From the NCBI RefSeq assembly GCF_032362555.1, contig NC_083509.1, positions 806,001-870,000 on the forward strand: 64,000 nt of DNA, given 5' to 3'. Of the stretch, positions 34,901-44,165 are shown in pieces. This DNA is from Amyelois transitella. Its lineage: Eukaryota; Arthropoda; Insecta; Lepidoptera; Pyralidae. The notes below the pieces were generated by a model. That model had not been told where the DNA came from. It made no database searches and saw only the letters and a program-made list of their open reading frames with translations. How positions within the stretch are numbered: the stretch's first letter is position 1; every line of letters begins with the position of its first letter. Position numbers and translations under genes: made by a program.

Positions 34901-37900
34901 AATAATACTAGTTTACAAACGGTGACTATACTTCTGATTACAAAAACAATCGTACTTTCAAAGTTTTTGTTAAAAAAAAATTGAAAAAACTCGAATCAAG
35001 AAGATTAGCTCGAAATTGTTAAGGTATTCCATTTTCCTACAAACTCCTTTCCGGTCGGGGGCATAAGAAGGTAAATTGTTTACAAGAATCAGCCGCCGTG
35101 TTCTTGTCATGGCTTGTTGAGTTCACAGATCCTGACTGAGCATTACTTTTTTAACCATGATTTCCTGAATTTATAGCAGTTTACCTCTTTCCCCTAATTA
35201 TGTCGAGAAAAGGATAACGGACTCTTGACTTGTTCCACAATTATTCACAGTTAAATAAACCTGTCTCCAACACTTGGGTCATATTAGGATCCCATGAACG
35301 CCAGATAGTTATAAAAAAATACATAAATTATTTTTTCACCAAACCAAATAGAACAGTCATCTAATTTTTATACCAACTTATTTTTATTATTTTGCTTAAA
35401 AATTGTGAGAAAACAAAGTTACATCAAAATAACTTAAGTATAATAATATACCAATACATATATTAACCTAACAATTTGATATAATTACTTATAATAAATA
35501 AACAATAAAATTAATATTTACATATAAAATAAAGATTTCAACGCCTCGCCGCGAGGCAAGGCGCCTAGTTAGCTAGCTGCATTGCCTCTCTGCACTATAT
35601 CTATACTACTATTAATTTATTTAGACGATCATTTATGTACATTTTATGCAATTTTATTGTTTTAGATGCACAAATAACGCGTTAATCAAACTGTTCTGGA
35701 AACTTCTACAATATCGGCGCGTTTGAAATGATGCCAAATTCTGTGAACACGAATATTTTAAAACTGTTGTTTGAAGATACGACTACTGAACTTGTAATGG
35801 TGATACCAGTATAAAATTATTAAAAAAAAACATAGTTAGTGGCACTATAAGAACCATTTGATATCCGACGCGGCAGAGTAAGTTACAAATATTACCTTTG
35901 TAAATAAATCCCAGTTTCGACTTTTGGCTCAAATGTGAAACATTCTAAAGCGTAAAAAGAATGCAGAGATCGTGGCAAGTGGAAAGATGTAGTCCCTGCC
36001 TATGCCTCCGGGAAAAAGGCGTGATTTTATGTATGTATGGATGTGAAACATTCTGTCGGCAAAATTCAATTAAATTTTCGTTATTATGACCTGAATCAGA
36101 TTAAACCAAATCTGAAGGCATGGTATTTTATTAAAAGACTTGTTCTGATCTCGATCCAACAACAAACTTTTTAAACATTCTTCTACCAATCTACTTTTTA
36201 TTTCTATTTTACAGTAATTTATTAACATAGTTAATATCAATCAATTCTATCATTAAGCCAAACAGCTGAACGTGTCCTATCAGTATTTTCAAGACTGTCG
36301 GCTCTATCTACCCCGCATGGGATAGAGACCTGATTACCTATATGTATGTAATATCAATATATATATATCGTCCTGGTAAAGGGTCAGGTCAAAAGTACCC
36401 GAAACTGCCGAGCTTGCATGAAGAGAGTTATGAATGTGGATGAAGCGAAGGAAATATGCAGAGGTCGTGGCAAGTGGAAAGAGGTAGTCTCTGCCTACCC
36501 CTCCGGGAAAGAGGCGTGATTTTATGTATGTATGTAATATCAATTATACTATAATAAAGAAAAATTTGTATGGTCTTGGTAAAAAACAATTTTTAAGGGG
36601 GTAATCAATAACTATTACTGTACAAAAGACAATTTGTAAAGCGATCATCATTGTCAAAATTACGTATAACCTTGGCGGCAAAGCCACGCTTGGCCCGTCA
36701 TCAAAAATGCCCGTTTAACTTTATTTACTGTATCGAAATAACATATCATTTATTTTATTAATGGCAATATTTTCAATTAAGATTTTCTGTTACATAAATA
36801 TTTTTTTAATTCTTCTACCAAGCCCTACCATACTCTTCTCATATACTATTTATTTTCATTCATTCATTCATATAATCACGTCTATATCCCTTGCGAGGTA
36901 GACAGAGCCAACAATCTCGAAATACCGGCCTCGTTCAGCTGTGTGGCTTAAAGATAGAATTAAGATTCAAATAGTGACAAGTTGCTAGCCCATCGCCTAA
37001 AAGAAGAATCCCAAGTTTAAAAGCCTATCCTTTAGTCGCCTTTTACGACATCCATGGGTAAGAGATACAGTGTACCTATTCTTTTTCTATTGGTGCCGGT
37101 ACGATATAACATATGTATATTATATTCTTAAAATATTTGGCACAAAACACAATTAGTTAATGAGATATGTGACCAGATAGGACCGGATAAACATACAGCC
37201 GGCCACAATATCTGGCTCGTCTCCACCGGACGCAGACGTCACCAGCACCGCAACATTGTTCCACACCTCGTCACTCAACCAAGTGATATTTATATCACTA
37301 CATATTATCAAATAGTCTAGTGTGTTAAATACAGAAGCAATTCATTTTAATTAACTTTATCAAATGAGCATTCAATAGCGTAAAGATATAATTGAAATTC
37401 CGGAACAGTTACTCATTCAAGTGCTATTTATATCGCTACGTATTATTAAATACTCTCCGTCATTATTTTGTGTGTTAAATTCAGAAGCAATTCTTTTTAA
37501 TTCACTTTATCAAATGAGCTTTCAATAGCCCAAAGATTGAATAAAAATTCATAAAAAGTGTGAGCAAATCACTTTCCTCCTGCCATGCCATGATTGATAT
37601 TTCTCATTCTACGCGGCAAGAAGAGTAGTTGACACGCAGGTACTAAATTTTTTCGTCGCTACCAGATCAGCATGGAATATATACCCTCAGTCGCCACTTA
37701 CAACATCCATGGAAGAGATGTAATTGTTTTATTGTAAGGTAATTGAAACCACACAGTAGTCCACACAAATCAGGAATAAATGGGCATCTGTTTAAACTAA
37801 AAAGTGGTTCCCGGCACCAATAGAAAAAAGAATAGGACCACACAATTTCTTTCCCATCGATGTCGAAAAGGCGATAAAGGGATAGGCTTATAAACAAGGG

Positions 37901-40900
37901 ATTCTTCTTATAAGCAATGAGCTACCAACCTGTCACTATTTGAATCTTAATTCTATCATTAAACCAAACAGCTGAACGCAGCCTATCAATCTTTTCAAGA
38001 CTGTTGGTTCTGTCAACACCACAAGGGGTATAGGCGTGATAATATGAATGATAAATAAATATAAATATATACAGGACAAATTACACTGATTGAGTTAGCC
38101 TCGAAGTAAGTTCGAGACTTGTGTTACGAGATACTAACTCAACGATACTATGTTTTATAATAAATACTTATATAGATAAACATCCAAGACCCAGACCAAT
38201 CAGAAAAAGTTCTTTTCTCATCATGCCCTGGCCGGGATTCGAACCTGGGACCCCCGATGTCACAGACAAGCGTACTACCTGCTGCGCCACAGAGGCCGTC
38301 AAATGATATATTTATTAATAAAGAAAGAGAGACAGAAGCTGATATAAATTCCAATTAGTTAATCAGGTTTCCAATAAATGGCGTCCATGACACCGCACAT
38401 CCCATGGTTTCTGGAATGAGGTCACAGCCACCGGCGCTTGGCTGTCAGCCAGGATACAGATACCGGTGTCGAATGGTACGTATTGTTTAAAACATACATA
38501 CATAAAATCACACCTCTTTCCCGGAGGGGTAGGCAGAGACCACCTCTTTCCACTTGCCACGATCTCTGCATATTTCCTTCGCTTCATTCACATTCATAAC
38601 TCTCTTCATGCAAGCTCGGCGGTTTCGGGTTTGTTAAAACATTTAGTGTATTAATGCTGTATAAGCCATGAAATTATTCCAATTTCTATGCTTTACTGGC
38701 AAGAAAGAAATTTACCATTTCAAATATATCTCAATGAAGTATAGGTAGATATTTATTTTAGATGTGTGGTTCCCGGCGCCAATAAAAATAATAATAGGAC
38801 CACTTCATCTCGTTCCTATAGATGTCGTAATAGGCGACTAAGGGATAGGCTTATAAACTTGGGATCCTTCTTTAAGGCGATGGGCTACCAACCTGTCACT
38901 ATTTATATCTCAATTGTATCATGAAGCTAAACAGCTGAACGTGGCCTATCAGTCTTATTAAGACTACTAGCTCTGTCTACCCCGTAAGGGATATAAACGT
39001 GATTATATGTATGTTTTATTTTAGATACGACAAACGAGGATAGCAGTCAACATGATTCCTTGAATTGACATTTTTGATTGAGTTTTTGATTGTTCTTGAG
39101 TTAAATTGTTACCAGATTAAAAAATTAAAATCGAATAACTCTCCCTTTAGTCATATGAACACATTGCAATCCCATAGGATAACGAGACGAAAAAGCTTTT
39201 AAAACAAAACAAGATACCAAGTCACTTTTTTCAACAGGGCACGAAAGATGTACATACTTAATTAACCACAAGATATTCATTAATTTTCTATTAAATTAGA
39301 TAAAAATTTTAGTCGTATTCTCCGATCCGATGGTTCTCAGTTCAAGCTTAAAAACAATTTCGATATTAAATAGATTCAAAATTTAATTAGTTGTAATAAC
39401 TAACCTGTGAGTTCCTGGTGAACCCGTAGCCCAGGAACCTCTCATCATGAGCGGGCACCGTGTCAGGGGCGACGTAGAACGGCTCGTACAACAACTCGAA
39501 GTTGGTCACGTTGTGGCTGATGTGAGTGTTGGAGCTCTCATTGCCGCCACTCTGTTCCCATCTGGGGGAAAATGAATACATACATACATACATACGTGCA
39601 TACCTAGACGAACGTATCTTGATCAAATTAAGGACGTCCTGGTAAAGGGTCAGGTCAAAAGTACCCGAAACCGCCGAACTTGCATGAAGAGAGTTATGAA
39701 TGTGGATGAAGCGAAGGAAGTATGCAGAGATCGTGGCAAGTGGAAAGAGGTAGTCTCTGCCTACCCCTCCGGGAAAGAGGCGTGGTTTTATGTATGTATG
39801 TATGTACATAGAATCACGTCTATATCCCTTGCGGGGTAGACAAGAGCCGACAGTCTTGAAAAGACTGAATGGCCACGTTCAGCTGTTTGGCTTTATGATG
39901 GAATTGAGATTCAAATAGTGACAGGTTGTGAGCCCATCGCCTAAAAAGAATCCCAAGGTGGTAAGCATATCCCTTAGTAGCCTTTTACGACATCCATGGG
40001 AACGAGATGGAGTGGTCGTATTCTTTTTTTATTGGTGCCGGGAACCACACGGCACGGAAAATGAAAATTATGATAATCTATACTAATATTATAAAGCTGA
40101 AGAATTTGTTTGTTTGAACGCGCTAAACTCAGGAACTGGTTCGAATTGAAAAATATTTTTTGTGTTGAATAGACCATTTATCACGCTGCAACTATAAGGA
40201 GCAAAGAAATAATGGAATATGTGAAAAAAAACAACGGGGAAAATTATTCATCCTTGAGGTTTCAATGATGCCCAAAATAACTTTTGCACGCGAACGAAGT
40301 CGCGGTCACAGCTAGTTCAATATATAATAAGTATTATGATTGATTTTAATAATAACTGCTAAAGTGTCACTTTTGCGCCCACGCAAAGCAATCTTTATAA
40401 ACATCTTGGACCATCTGATTGTTCTCTCTCTTCATTTAAATTTTAAATTGATATTTAATATCGACGGCCTCTGTGGCGCAGCGGTAGTACACTTGTCTGT
40501 GACACCGGAGGTCCCAGGTTCGAATCCCGGCCAGGGCATAATGAGAAAAGAACTTTTTCTGATTGGCCTGGGTCTTGGATGTTTATACATACATAATATC
40601 ACGCCTCTTTCACCTCTGGATGTTTATCTATATAAGTATTTTTTAGCATCTCGTAACACAAGTCTGAACTTACTTCGAGGCTAACTCAATATGTGTAATT
40701 TGTCCTGTACATATTTATATTTATTATTTATAATAGTACCTATCTATTAAAATGGGTCATGGTAGGTACTCATCTATTAAAAATAGGTCATGGTGCTCAC
40801 CTAGAAAAATTCGAAGCGTACTGATTATAAATGAACACCTTCCTATGGAAAGGTATTGCAAGCTTGTTTCTCGACAGCCTCAGAAGTTCCGTTTTATTCG

Positions 40901-43034
40901 CCGGGAAGTTGGCCACTCTCTTGTCCAGCTCATAGGTCGGAACGACGTACGCGCACAAACGACACTTCGGAGTTGTCTTCAAGAACTTATCCAAAGACTC
41001 AGCCATGCCCTTCGAGGGTACTATGTCCACATCTACCAGAAACACGTACGGAGTCTGACAACTCGTCCTGGCAAGATTCCTTAAGTGATTCTGAGGATAG
41101 GGGTTCCGCAATCTCCACACAACGGTCTCCATCCTTCCGTCTAAAGGCGGCAGCGGCTGAGCATCACAGTCTCTAGCCCAAGCGGGCATTTTGCCATGGT
41201 ACGCCGGTTTTTCTGCCGGCGTAGCGACGTGTAAAGCTATTCGGCTAGCTACATCCGGCTTACATCTGATCAACCACGATGTGAAGGCTCTCAGAAGCTT
41301 CAATTCGTCTCCTGCTACATATACAGAAACGGAAATCGGACCGGTCCAGTGAGCAGCGATCTTCAACAGCTCATGTAATCTCTCTATAGAAGTTTGCGTG
41401 GCTAAACACACGTCGTAATTTGCTGATGTTTCTGCATACGTGTCGCCTGTAGCTGCGTAGTCGAACATTTTGTAGGACCTCGATTTATCCCACCTGCCGA
41501 GTCGTAGGTTAAGCTTGGCGATAGGGTCGTCATCTATAGCTGTGGCGGATGCTGTTTCCGTGCATGGTTCGCAGCTGGGTGGATCCTGGACCGACTGGGT
41601 GGTGTAGACGGGGCAGGAAGCAGGTCGCAGCATCCAGACGTTGGCTGCGGCGTTGTAAACGACGAGAGCGATGGCTACGAGGGTCACCACACTCCACTGG
41701 CATCGCCAGCGCCACTGTTGATGGAGAAAGATGTTCTTTTATTGAGTGAGAGCCACGGCTATTGGAAGAAGACTAAGGAACAATGTCCACTATCTAGGAA
41801 AGAATAAGTAGAGCACGAAATGACCACCATGACAGGTAACAGGGAGAACTAATCAAACTTTGATCATATGGTTTATATCCTTATTCTTTAAGACCTGGAG
41901 TTGGAGTGGTCGTTATAGTTATAACCGTCGTATTCTAAAGTGAACCACAAGGTGTTTATTGAACGCACAAAATATACATACACATTTCTTGAAATATGAG
42001 CAAAGAGAACGATTGAGATGACAGCCTCTGTGGCGCAGCGGTAATACACTTTTCTGACACATGAGGTCCCGGGTTCGAATCCCGGCCAGGGCATGATGTG
42101 AAACGAACTTTCTCTGATTAATCTGGATCTTGGATGTTTATTTATCTAAGTATTTATTTTAAAAAAATATAGTATTGTTGAGTTAGTATCTCGTAACACA
42201 AGTTTTGAACTAACTTCGAGATTAATTCAATGATGCCCAAATCGATCTGTCTTATTTGTCTGGTATATATGTATTTATTTGTAGGTGTCGTGAAGAAAAC
42301 TGCAGAATAAGCTATGTAAGTTGCACTGTATTATCTCAACACTTTAAAATTAACTATTCATATCTATTAAAAGGACTTAAATAATCATAATTAACACGAA
42401 CTATAAACAACAAACACTAAACACGAACTAACATTCGGTTTGGCGCTAATAATTCATATTTTGTTCTTTTTTTTAATTTCATTTGTTTTCCAGCCAGTAT
42501 TACGTATTGACCAATGAGGTTGTGTCTCGTTTTAACTGCCTGTTTGACCACAAGCCAAAATAGAATATGTCTCTCTCTCTCTCTCTCTCTATGAAATTCA
42601 AATTAAAATTTTTTTATTCATTATTATTAGGATACTTCATATCGCTTAATAATTGGCAAATCTTTTGGTTTCACATTAGTGGTTGACGCCAAATAAATTA
42701 CTTAAAACTAAGTTTACTGCCGCTTCCAAGGCGTCAATGCAGAAGAAGCGGTAACAAGCAGTGCAGCATTTTCTTCTTATTTGCGCATTCCCAGTTGCAC
42801 CCAGCTTAGTGCTCCGGGGCCCGGGGTCCGCTTATATAAGATATAGATATATAAGAAAATGCTGCAGTGCAGTTTGTTACCGTATACAATGGTAGACCAT
42901 TGCATACAATGAATACTTACAATCTTATTCTTTCGGAGCTTGGCCATGGGATGAAGACCGATACCCATCGCAGACTCGGGGGGTATCACCTCAGGTCGTG
43001 AGCCATTGTGGAATTTGGGGCGAACTTCATTTAT
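22933..43034 (-). CDS. B4GAT1: Beta-1,4-glucuronyltransferase 1-like glycosyltransferase (GT49), Golgi type II membrane protein
   Basis: Exons in coding order: 43034-42921, 41714-40801, 39561-39405, 23157-22933. From the Met at 42968 (good Kozak, GCGATGG) the protein is 447 aa; human B4GAT1 is about 415. The exon is open to its acceptor at 43034, so an upstream exon may add residues; a donor-like GTGAGT near 45430 could end a leader exon. A short basic N-terminus (MAKLRKNKIWRWRCQW) precedes a membrane anchor at about residues 24-45, then a luminal GT49 domain with DxD-type metal motif FLVDVDIVPS (residues 244-246). The C-terminal block reads YEPFYVAPDTVPAHDERFLG, then GYGFTRNSQ joined in phase to VYEMFLIGYQFQVLSPIF. 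Known family role: adds glucuronic acid to xylose to prime matriglycan on dystroglycan. Insects have several GT49 paralogues, so exact orthology is uncertain. The last intron is 16.2 kb and holds a protease gene. Confidence 0.85.
23240..23475 (+). repeat. Family E interspersed repeat, long copy
   Basis: GAATAGAATAGATTTATTTT through CCGCTTCC to GCACATTGTCTATATTAAAA; starts about 80 bp from the last B4GAT1-like exon. Confidence 0.75.
24213..24434 (+). mobile_element. Family A, headless
   Basis: Starts AAGAAAAAGACCACTGCATC; ends 70 bp from the stop codon of the nested protease, within its 3' flank. Confidence 0.8.
24505..29969 (-). CDS. Elastase-like S1 serine protease nested in the B4GAT1-like intron, five exons
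   Basis: Exons in coding order: 29969-29918, 29622-29361, 27132-26883, 26129-25980, 24651-24505; 286 codons plus stop, all phases consistent. Signal peptide MSRWTRLLVLLWLVAAA, then an acidic pro-region (NEEEQQELQDIDLE) and mature start IIGGRPSS. Triad: VITAAHC, FDNDIAVLRL, GDSGGP. The last exon (GDSGGPAVFRGTAFGVVSF...) has no ATG and is easy to miss; it ends TNIASLRDWIAQNTGV. Pocket residues read Ser189 (SSCQGDSGGP), Ala216 (SFARG) and Thr226 (LSPTVF), unlike trypsin and closest to elastase-type pockets with small aliphatic P1 preference (inference). The usual SWG is SFA here. It is secreted and presumably digestive, but tissue is unknown. The whole gene lies inside the last intron of the GT49 gene, on the same strand. 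Family A copies sit in each intron. Confidence 0.85.
24721..24795. repeat. Microsatellite, 10-bp period
   Basis: ATGTATTTAT repeated about five times, just upstream (minus strand) of the last exon of the nested protease. Confidence 0.85.
24845..24997 (+). repeat. Family F interspersed repeat
   Basis: TTGCTCTGCGCCAACGCC to GTGCAATAAAGAGTTTTAT; near full length. Confidence 0.75.
25090..25475 (+). repeat. Unclassified repeat shared with 46.8 and 18.7 kb
   Basis: AGTCCCGGTTGCATCCTCAA and AGCCCGGGGTATGCC recur at 46.8 kb; GCTTCGTGTAAAAACCT recurs at 18.77 kb. Short open frames are not convincing. Confidence 0.55.
25685..25895 (+). repeat. Interspersed repeat ending in a 'cgtgcgaagccggggcgggc' type motif
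   Basis: ACACTAATAATAAAGAGGAA, TGTTTGTGAGGAATAAACTC, AAACTACTGGTCCGATTTTA, ending GCGAAGCCGGGGCGGGCCGC. A relative of the family D type with a different body. Confidence 0.6.
26172..26416 (+). mobile_element. Family A, full length but tail-poor
   Basis: Ends GACGTGACCGTAAATAAAATC, running straight into a minus-strand family C copy (tail-to-tail), 43 bp from nested-protease exon 26129-25980. Confidence 0.83.
26421..26580 (-). mobile_element. Family C LINE 3' end
   Basis: AATCACGCCCCTTTCCCTGA to GATCAAGATACGTTCGTCTA; reaches the LYLDQIKD-like start of the coding piece, with a gap in the MKRVMN part. Confidence 0.75.
26623..26877 (+). mobile_element. Family A abutting a nested-protease splice donor
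   Basis: Its TATG tail ends about 5 bp from the donor of exon 27132-26883, so the first intron bases (minus strand GTTTGTACATACATA) lie in or next to the element. Confidence 0.85.
27243..27408 (+). repeat. Family F interspersed repeat
   Basis: TTCTTGCTCTGCGCC to GCAATAAAGAGTTTTATC; starts about 110 bp from exon 27132-26883. Confidence 0.75.
27411..27688 (-). mobile_element. Family A with duplicated internal block
   Basis: Near 27463-27500 the AGACTGATGGCTCTGTCTGC segment is rearranged; head and tail are both present. Confidence 0.8.
27968..28086 (+). mobile_element. Family A, 3' third, hairpin deleted
   Basis: AGCCAAATAGCTGAACGAGA goes directly to CTGTGAGCTTTATCTACCCC. Confidence 0.65.
28087..29080. 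other. AT-rich intron DNA, nothing recognised
   Basis: Within the nested protease's third intron and the B4GAT1-like intron. No supported open frame or repeat copy. Confidence 0.5.
29081..29338 (+). mobile_element. Family A, full length, near-consensus
   Basis: ACCGTGTGGTTCCCTGCAC to ATTATGTATGTG; ends 22 bp from the donor of exon 29622-29361. Confidence 0.88.
30552..30787 (+). mobile_element. Family A, nearly full
   Basis: Head reduced to GGTGCAGTGTGG followed by AAAAAGAATAGG; tail TATATATTATTTC. Confidence 0.78.
31160..31215 (+). mobile_element. Family A scrap
   Basis: Only CTTTTCAAGACTGGTGGCTC to ACAAACGTTTATAAG. Confidence 0.5.
31285..31498 (+). mobile_element. Family A, headless, old
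   Basis: From GCACTTTGCATAGATCTTTC to CATGATTACATGTATGG. Confidence 0.7.
31816..32069 (+). mobile_element. Family A, full length
   Basis: Intact ends (GTGCCGTGTGGATCCCGGC; TATATGTATGTATGTAC). Internal loss around TTAAGCCTAACAACAGTC. CTTCTATCTACT occurs on both sides (31798-31809 and 32070-32081), a likely 12-bp target-site duplication. Confidence 0.87.
32140..32300 (-). mobile_element. Family B SINE, old and shortened
   Basis: GGGATTCGAAACGGGACTGTC keeps the B-box region; the body is diverged. Confidence 0.6.
32827..32890 (+). mobile_element. Family A head fragment
   Basis: CCGTGTGGTTCCCGGCACC to CATCTCGTTCCCG, then unrelated DNA (TTTTATGGCCGGCCGCC). Confidence 0.75.
32966..33152 (-). mobile_element. 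Family A with internal deletions
   Basis: The hairpin block is missing (GAGCCAAAAGTTTGGCTTAA) and a second gap follows GCTAGCC. Confidence 0.75.
33362..33391. repeat. Perfect 30-bp hairpin (14-bp stem, 2-nt loop)
   Basis: CTTAAAAATTGGTT, TC, AACCAATTTTTAAG. Low complexity; in the B4GAT1-like intron, not near an exon. Confidence 0.85.
33465..33725 (+). pseudogene. Fragment of a non-LTR element with open frame
   Basis: An open stretch ends DALVVECLLSHDALKMARRA, HGGVLVGRLVH and stop, followed by the GGTGCCAGGAGTCCCAC sequence also seen at 18.2 kb. It looks like the C-terminal end of a retrotransposon protein; the clade is not recognised. Confidence 0.5.
33726..35950. other. AT-rich intron DNA, nothing recognised
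   Basis: Inside the B4GAT1-like last intron. Contains a T18-type run near 34300 and a small GC hairpin near 35543 (GCCTCGCCGCGAGGC). No supported gene. Confidence 0.5.
35956..36041 (+). mobile_element. Family C, tail end only
   Basis: AATGCAGAGATCGTGGCAAG to GTGATTTTATGTATGTATGG; a 5'-truncated LINE end. Confidence 0.78.
36240..36350 (+). mobile_element. Family A, 3' third
   Basis: TCAATTCTATCATTAAGCC to CTATATGTATGTAA. Confidence 0.75.
36370..36538 (+). mobile_element. Family C LINE 3' end
   Basis: CCTGGTAAAGGGTCAGGTC to GTATGTATGTAA; frame intact over the [20 protein letters not shown] equivalent. Confidence 0.82.
36867..37100 (-). mobile_element. Family A, nearly full
   Basis: Tail ATTCATATAATCACG; head ends at TATTGGTGCCGG. 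Confidence 0.8.
37283..37540. repeat. Diverged ~140-bp tandem duplication
   Basis: GTGATATTTATATCACTAC (37283) returns as GTGCTATTTATATCGCTAC (37421), and TGTGTTAAAT-CAGAAGCAATTC at 37321 returns at 37471. The duplicates differ by several substitutions and small indels, so the event is old. Confidence 0.75.
37803..38046 (+). mobile_element. Family A, nearly full
   Basis: GTGGTTCCCGGCACCAATAG to a weak tail (TATGAATG). Confidence 0.8.
38050..38300 (-). mobile_element. Family B SINE
   Basis: Tail-to-tail with the family A copy before it; box-like motifs at 38230-38300. Confidence 0.85.
38365..38479 (+). other. Possible orphan exon or unique insert, unknown
   Basis: A unique, less AT-rich stretch between family B and C copies. 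On the plus strand it is bounded by an AG acceptor (TTAATCAG) and a GTACGT donor near 38476, with one open frame (FPINGVHDTAHPMVSGM...). The minus strand is open for 40 codons too. No family recognised. Confidence 0.15.
38490..38634 (-). mobile_element. Family C LINE 3' end
   Basis: ACATACATACATAAAATCAC to GCAAGCTCGGCGGTTTCGGG. Confidence 0.82.
38762..39015 (+). mobile_element. Family A, full length
   Basis: TGTGTGGTTCCCGGCGCC to TTATATGTATG. ATTTTAGAT occurs at 38754-38762 and TATTTTAGATAC at 39018, consistent with a short target-site duplication (TTTATTTTAGAT). Confidence 0.85.
39588..39806 (+). mobile_element. Family C LINE 3' end, longest coding copy
   Basis: From AGACGAACGTATCTTGATCA it encodes RRTYLDQIKDVLVKGQVKST and, in the same frame, [21 protein letters not shown] (CATA)n run at 39577-39594 lies within 20 bp of the acceptor of B4GAT1-like exon 39561-39405. 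Confidence 0.85.
39807..40056 (-). mobile_element. Family A, full length, tail-to-tail with family C
   Basis: The two TATG tails join at about 39800-39810; head complete (GGGAACCACACGGCAC). Confidence 0.87.
40078..40318 (-). repeat. Family D, nearly full
   Basis: Minus-strand reading ends at ATAATATTAGTATAG; the CGCGACTTCGTTCGCG end is at 40300. Confidence 0.8.
40464..40735 (+). mobile_element. Family B SINE carrying a nested family C insertion
   Basis: A box TGGCGCAGCGGTA and B box GGTTCGAATCCC are clear. The body is split at 40587-40616. Confidence 0.88.
40576..40627 (-). mobile_element. Family C insertion with an 11-bp target-site duplication
   Basis: TGGATGTTTAT stands at 40576-40586 and 40617-40627; between them lies a 30-bp, severely 5'-truncated family C end with its TATG tail. 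Uninterrupted family B copies have TGGATGTTTAT only once. Confidence 0.88.
42021..42275 (+). mobile_element. Family B SINE
   Basis: TGTGGCGCAGCGGTAATACA and GGTTCGAATCCCGGCC intact; lies in the second B4GAT1-like intron. Confidence 0.85.
42570..42590. repeat. (CT)n microsatellite
   Basis: About ten CT units. Confidence 0.95.
42631..42840 (+). repeat. Family E relative plus 'ggggcccggggt' repeat
   Basis: GATACTTCATATCGCTTAAT and GCTTCCAAGGCG resemble family E; GCATTCCCAGTTGCACCC and CCGGGGCCCGGGGT recur at 17.3 kb. Confidence 0.6.
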
Positions 43035-43339
43035 CTGAAAAAAAAAATAACAATTTCCTGATTCAAACTTAAATGATATTTTTTTTTAATTTGTAGTTTT
43101 TAGGAATTTTACTTTTTTTTATTAGGTAGATTTATTATTAGTTAAGTGAAGAAATATACTAGTCATATTTTGTCAATTGCACAATTAAGTAGTTTTATTT
43201 TAAGACAAAATTGACAATGTCGTAACTTAAGACAAAAACACAAAGAAGAAATCGTAAGATTACAATGATGTATATATTTATACAACAGTTACAATAAAGA
43301 ATAAATAAACATTTTCGTCTTCATCGTCACTTACCATAA

Positions 43340-43596
43340 GGTAAATAAATAATAAATAAATAAATATATACGGGACAAATTACACAGATCGAGTTAGCCT
43401 CGAAGTTATTCCGAGACTTGTGTTACGAGATACTAACACAACGATACTATATTTTATAATAAAAACTTATATAGATAAACATCCAAGACCCAGGCCAATC
43501 AGAAAAAGTTTTTTTCTTATCATGCCCTGGCCGGGAATTCGACCCCAGAACCTCCGGTATCACAGACAAGCGTACTACCGCTGCGCCACAGAGGCA
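43340..43596 (-). mobile_element. Family B SINE
   Basis: Tail of TAAATAAATA at 43340; A box at about 43575-43590. Confidence 0.85.
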
Positions 43597-43913
43597 GAGG
43601 TGAAATGAAATACAAATGCCTAATACAATATTGAAAAAAAAAATTACTGTCTTATAGCCGAATGTCTATAATAGTTTAGTTACATTGGTACACTGCAATC
43701 GCTTGTATAATCCTAGAGTACAATAATTGGTCGCTATTATTGGTCATTCCAATGGACATTAATAGCACAGATTGCCTTAATACAACTGAAAGCTCGGAGG
43801 TTCATTGTTTATTATGTTATAGTTGTTTTACCAGGTCTTCCTCAGATTTTATCCATTTTCCGATAACAGTATAGGTATAGGTAGGCGCACAATGTAGGTA
43901 CCTATATATAATT

Positions 43914-44165
43914 GTGCCCTGTGGATCCCGGTACCAATAAATAAAAAAGAATAGGATCACTCCATCTCGTGGATGTCGTAAAAAGCGACTAAAAGATAGG
44001 CTTTGTAAAGATTAACTCGGAATTCTTCTTTTAGGCGATGGGCTATTAAACTTTCACTATTGAATCTCAATTCTATCATTTAACCAAACAGTAAACGTGG
44101 CATATCAAGATTGTTGGCTCTGTCTACTCCGCAAGAGATATACTCGTATATGTTAAATGTGTATG
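43914..44165 (+). mobile_element. Family A, full length, diverged
   Basis: GTGCCCTGTGGATCCCGGTAC to GTTAAATGTGTATGTA; hairpin half lost. Confidence 0.78.

Noticed and set aside
40464-40540. tRNA gene
   Set aside because: A and B box-like motifs are present but the acceptor stem and full cloverleaf are not, and the sequence recurs with a constant body and A/T tail: a tRNA-derived SINE.
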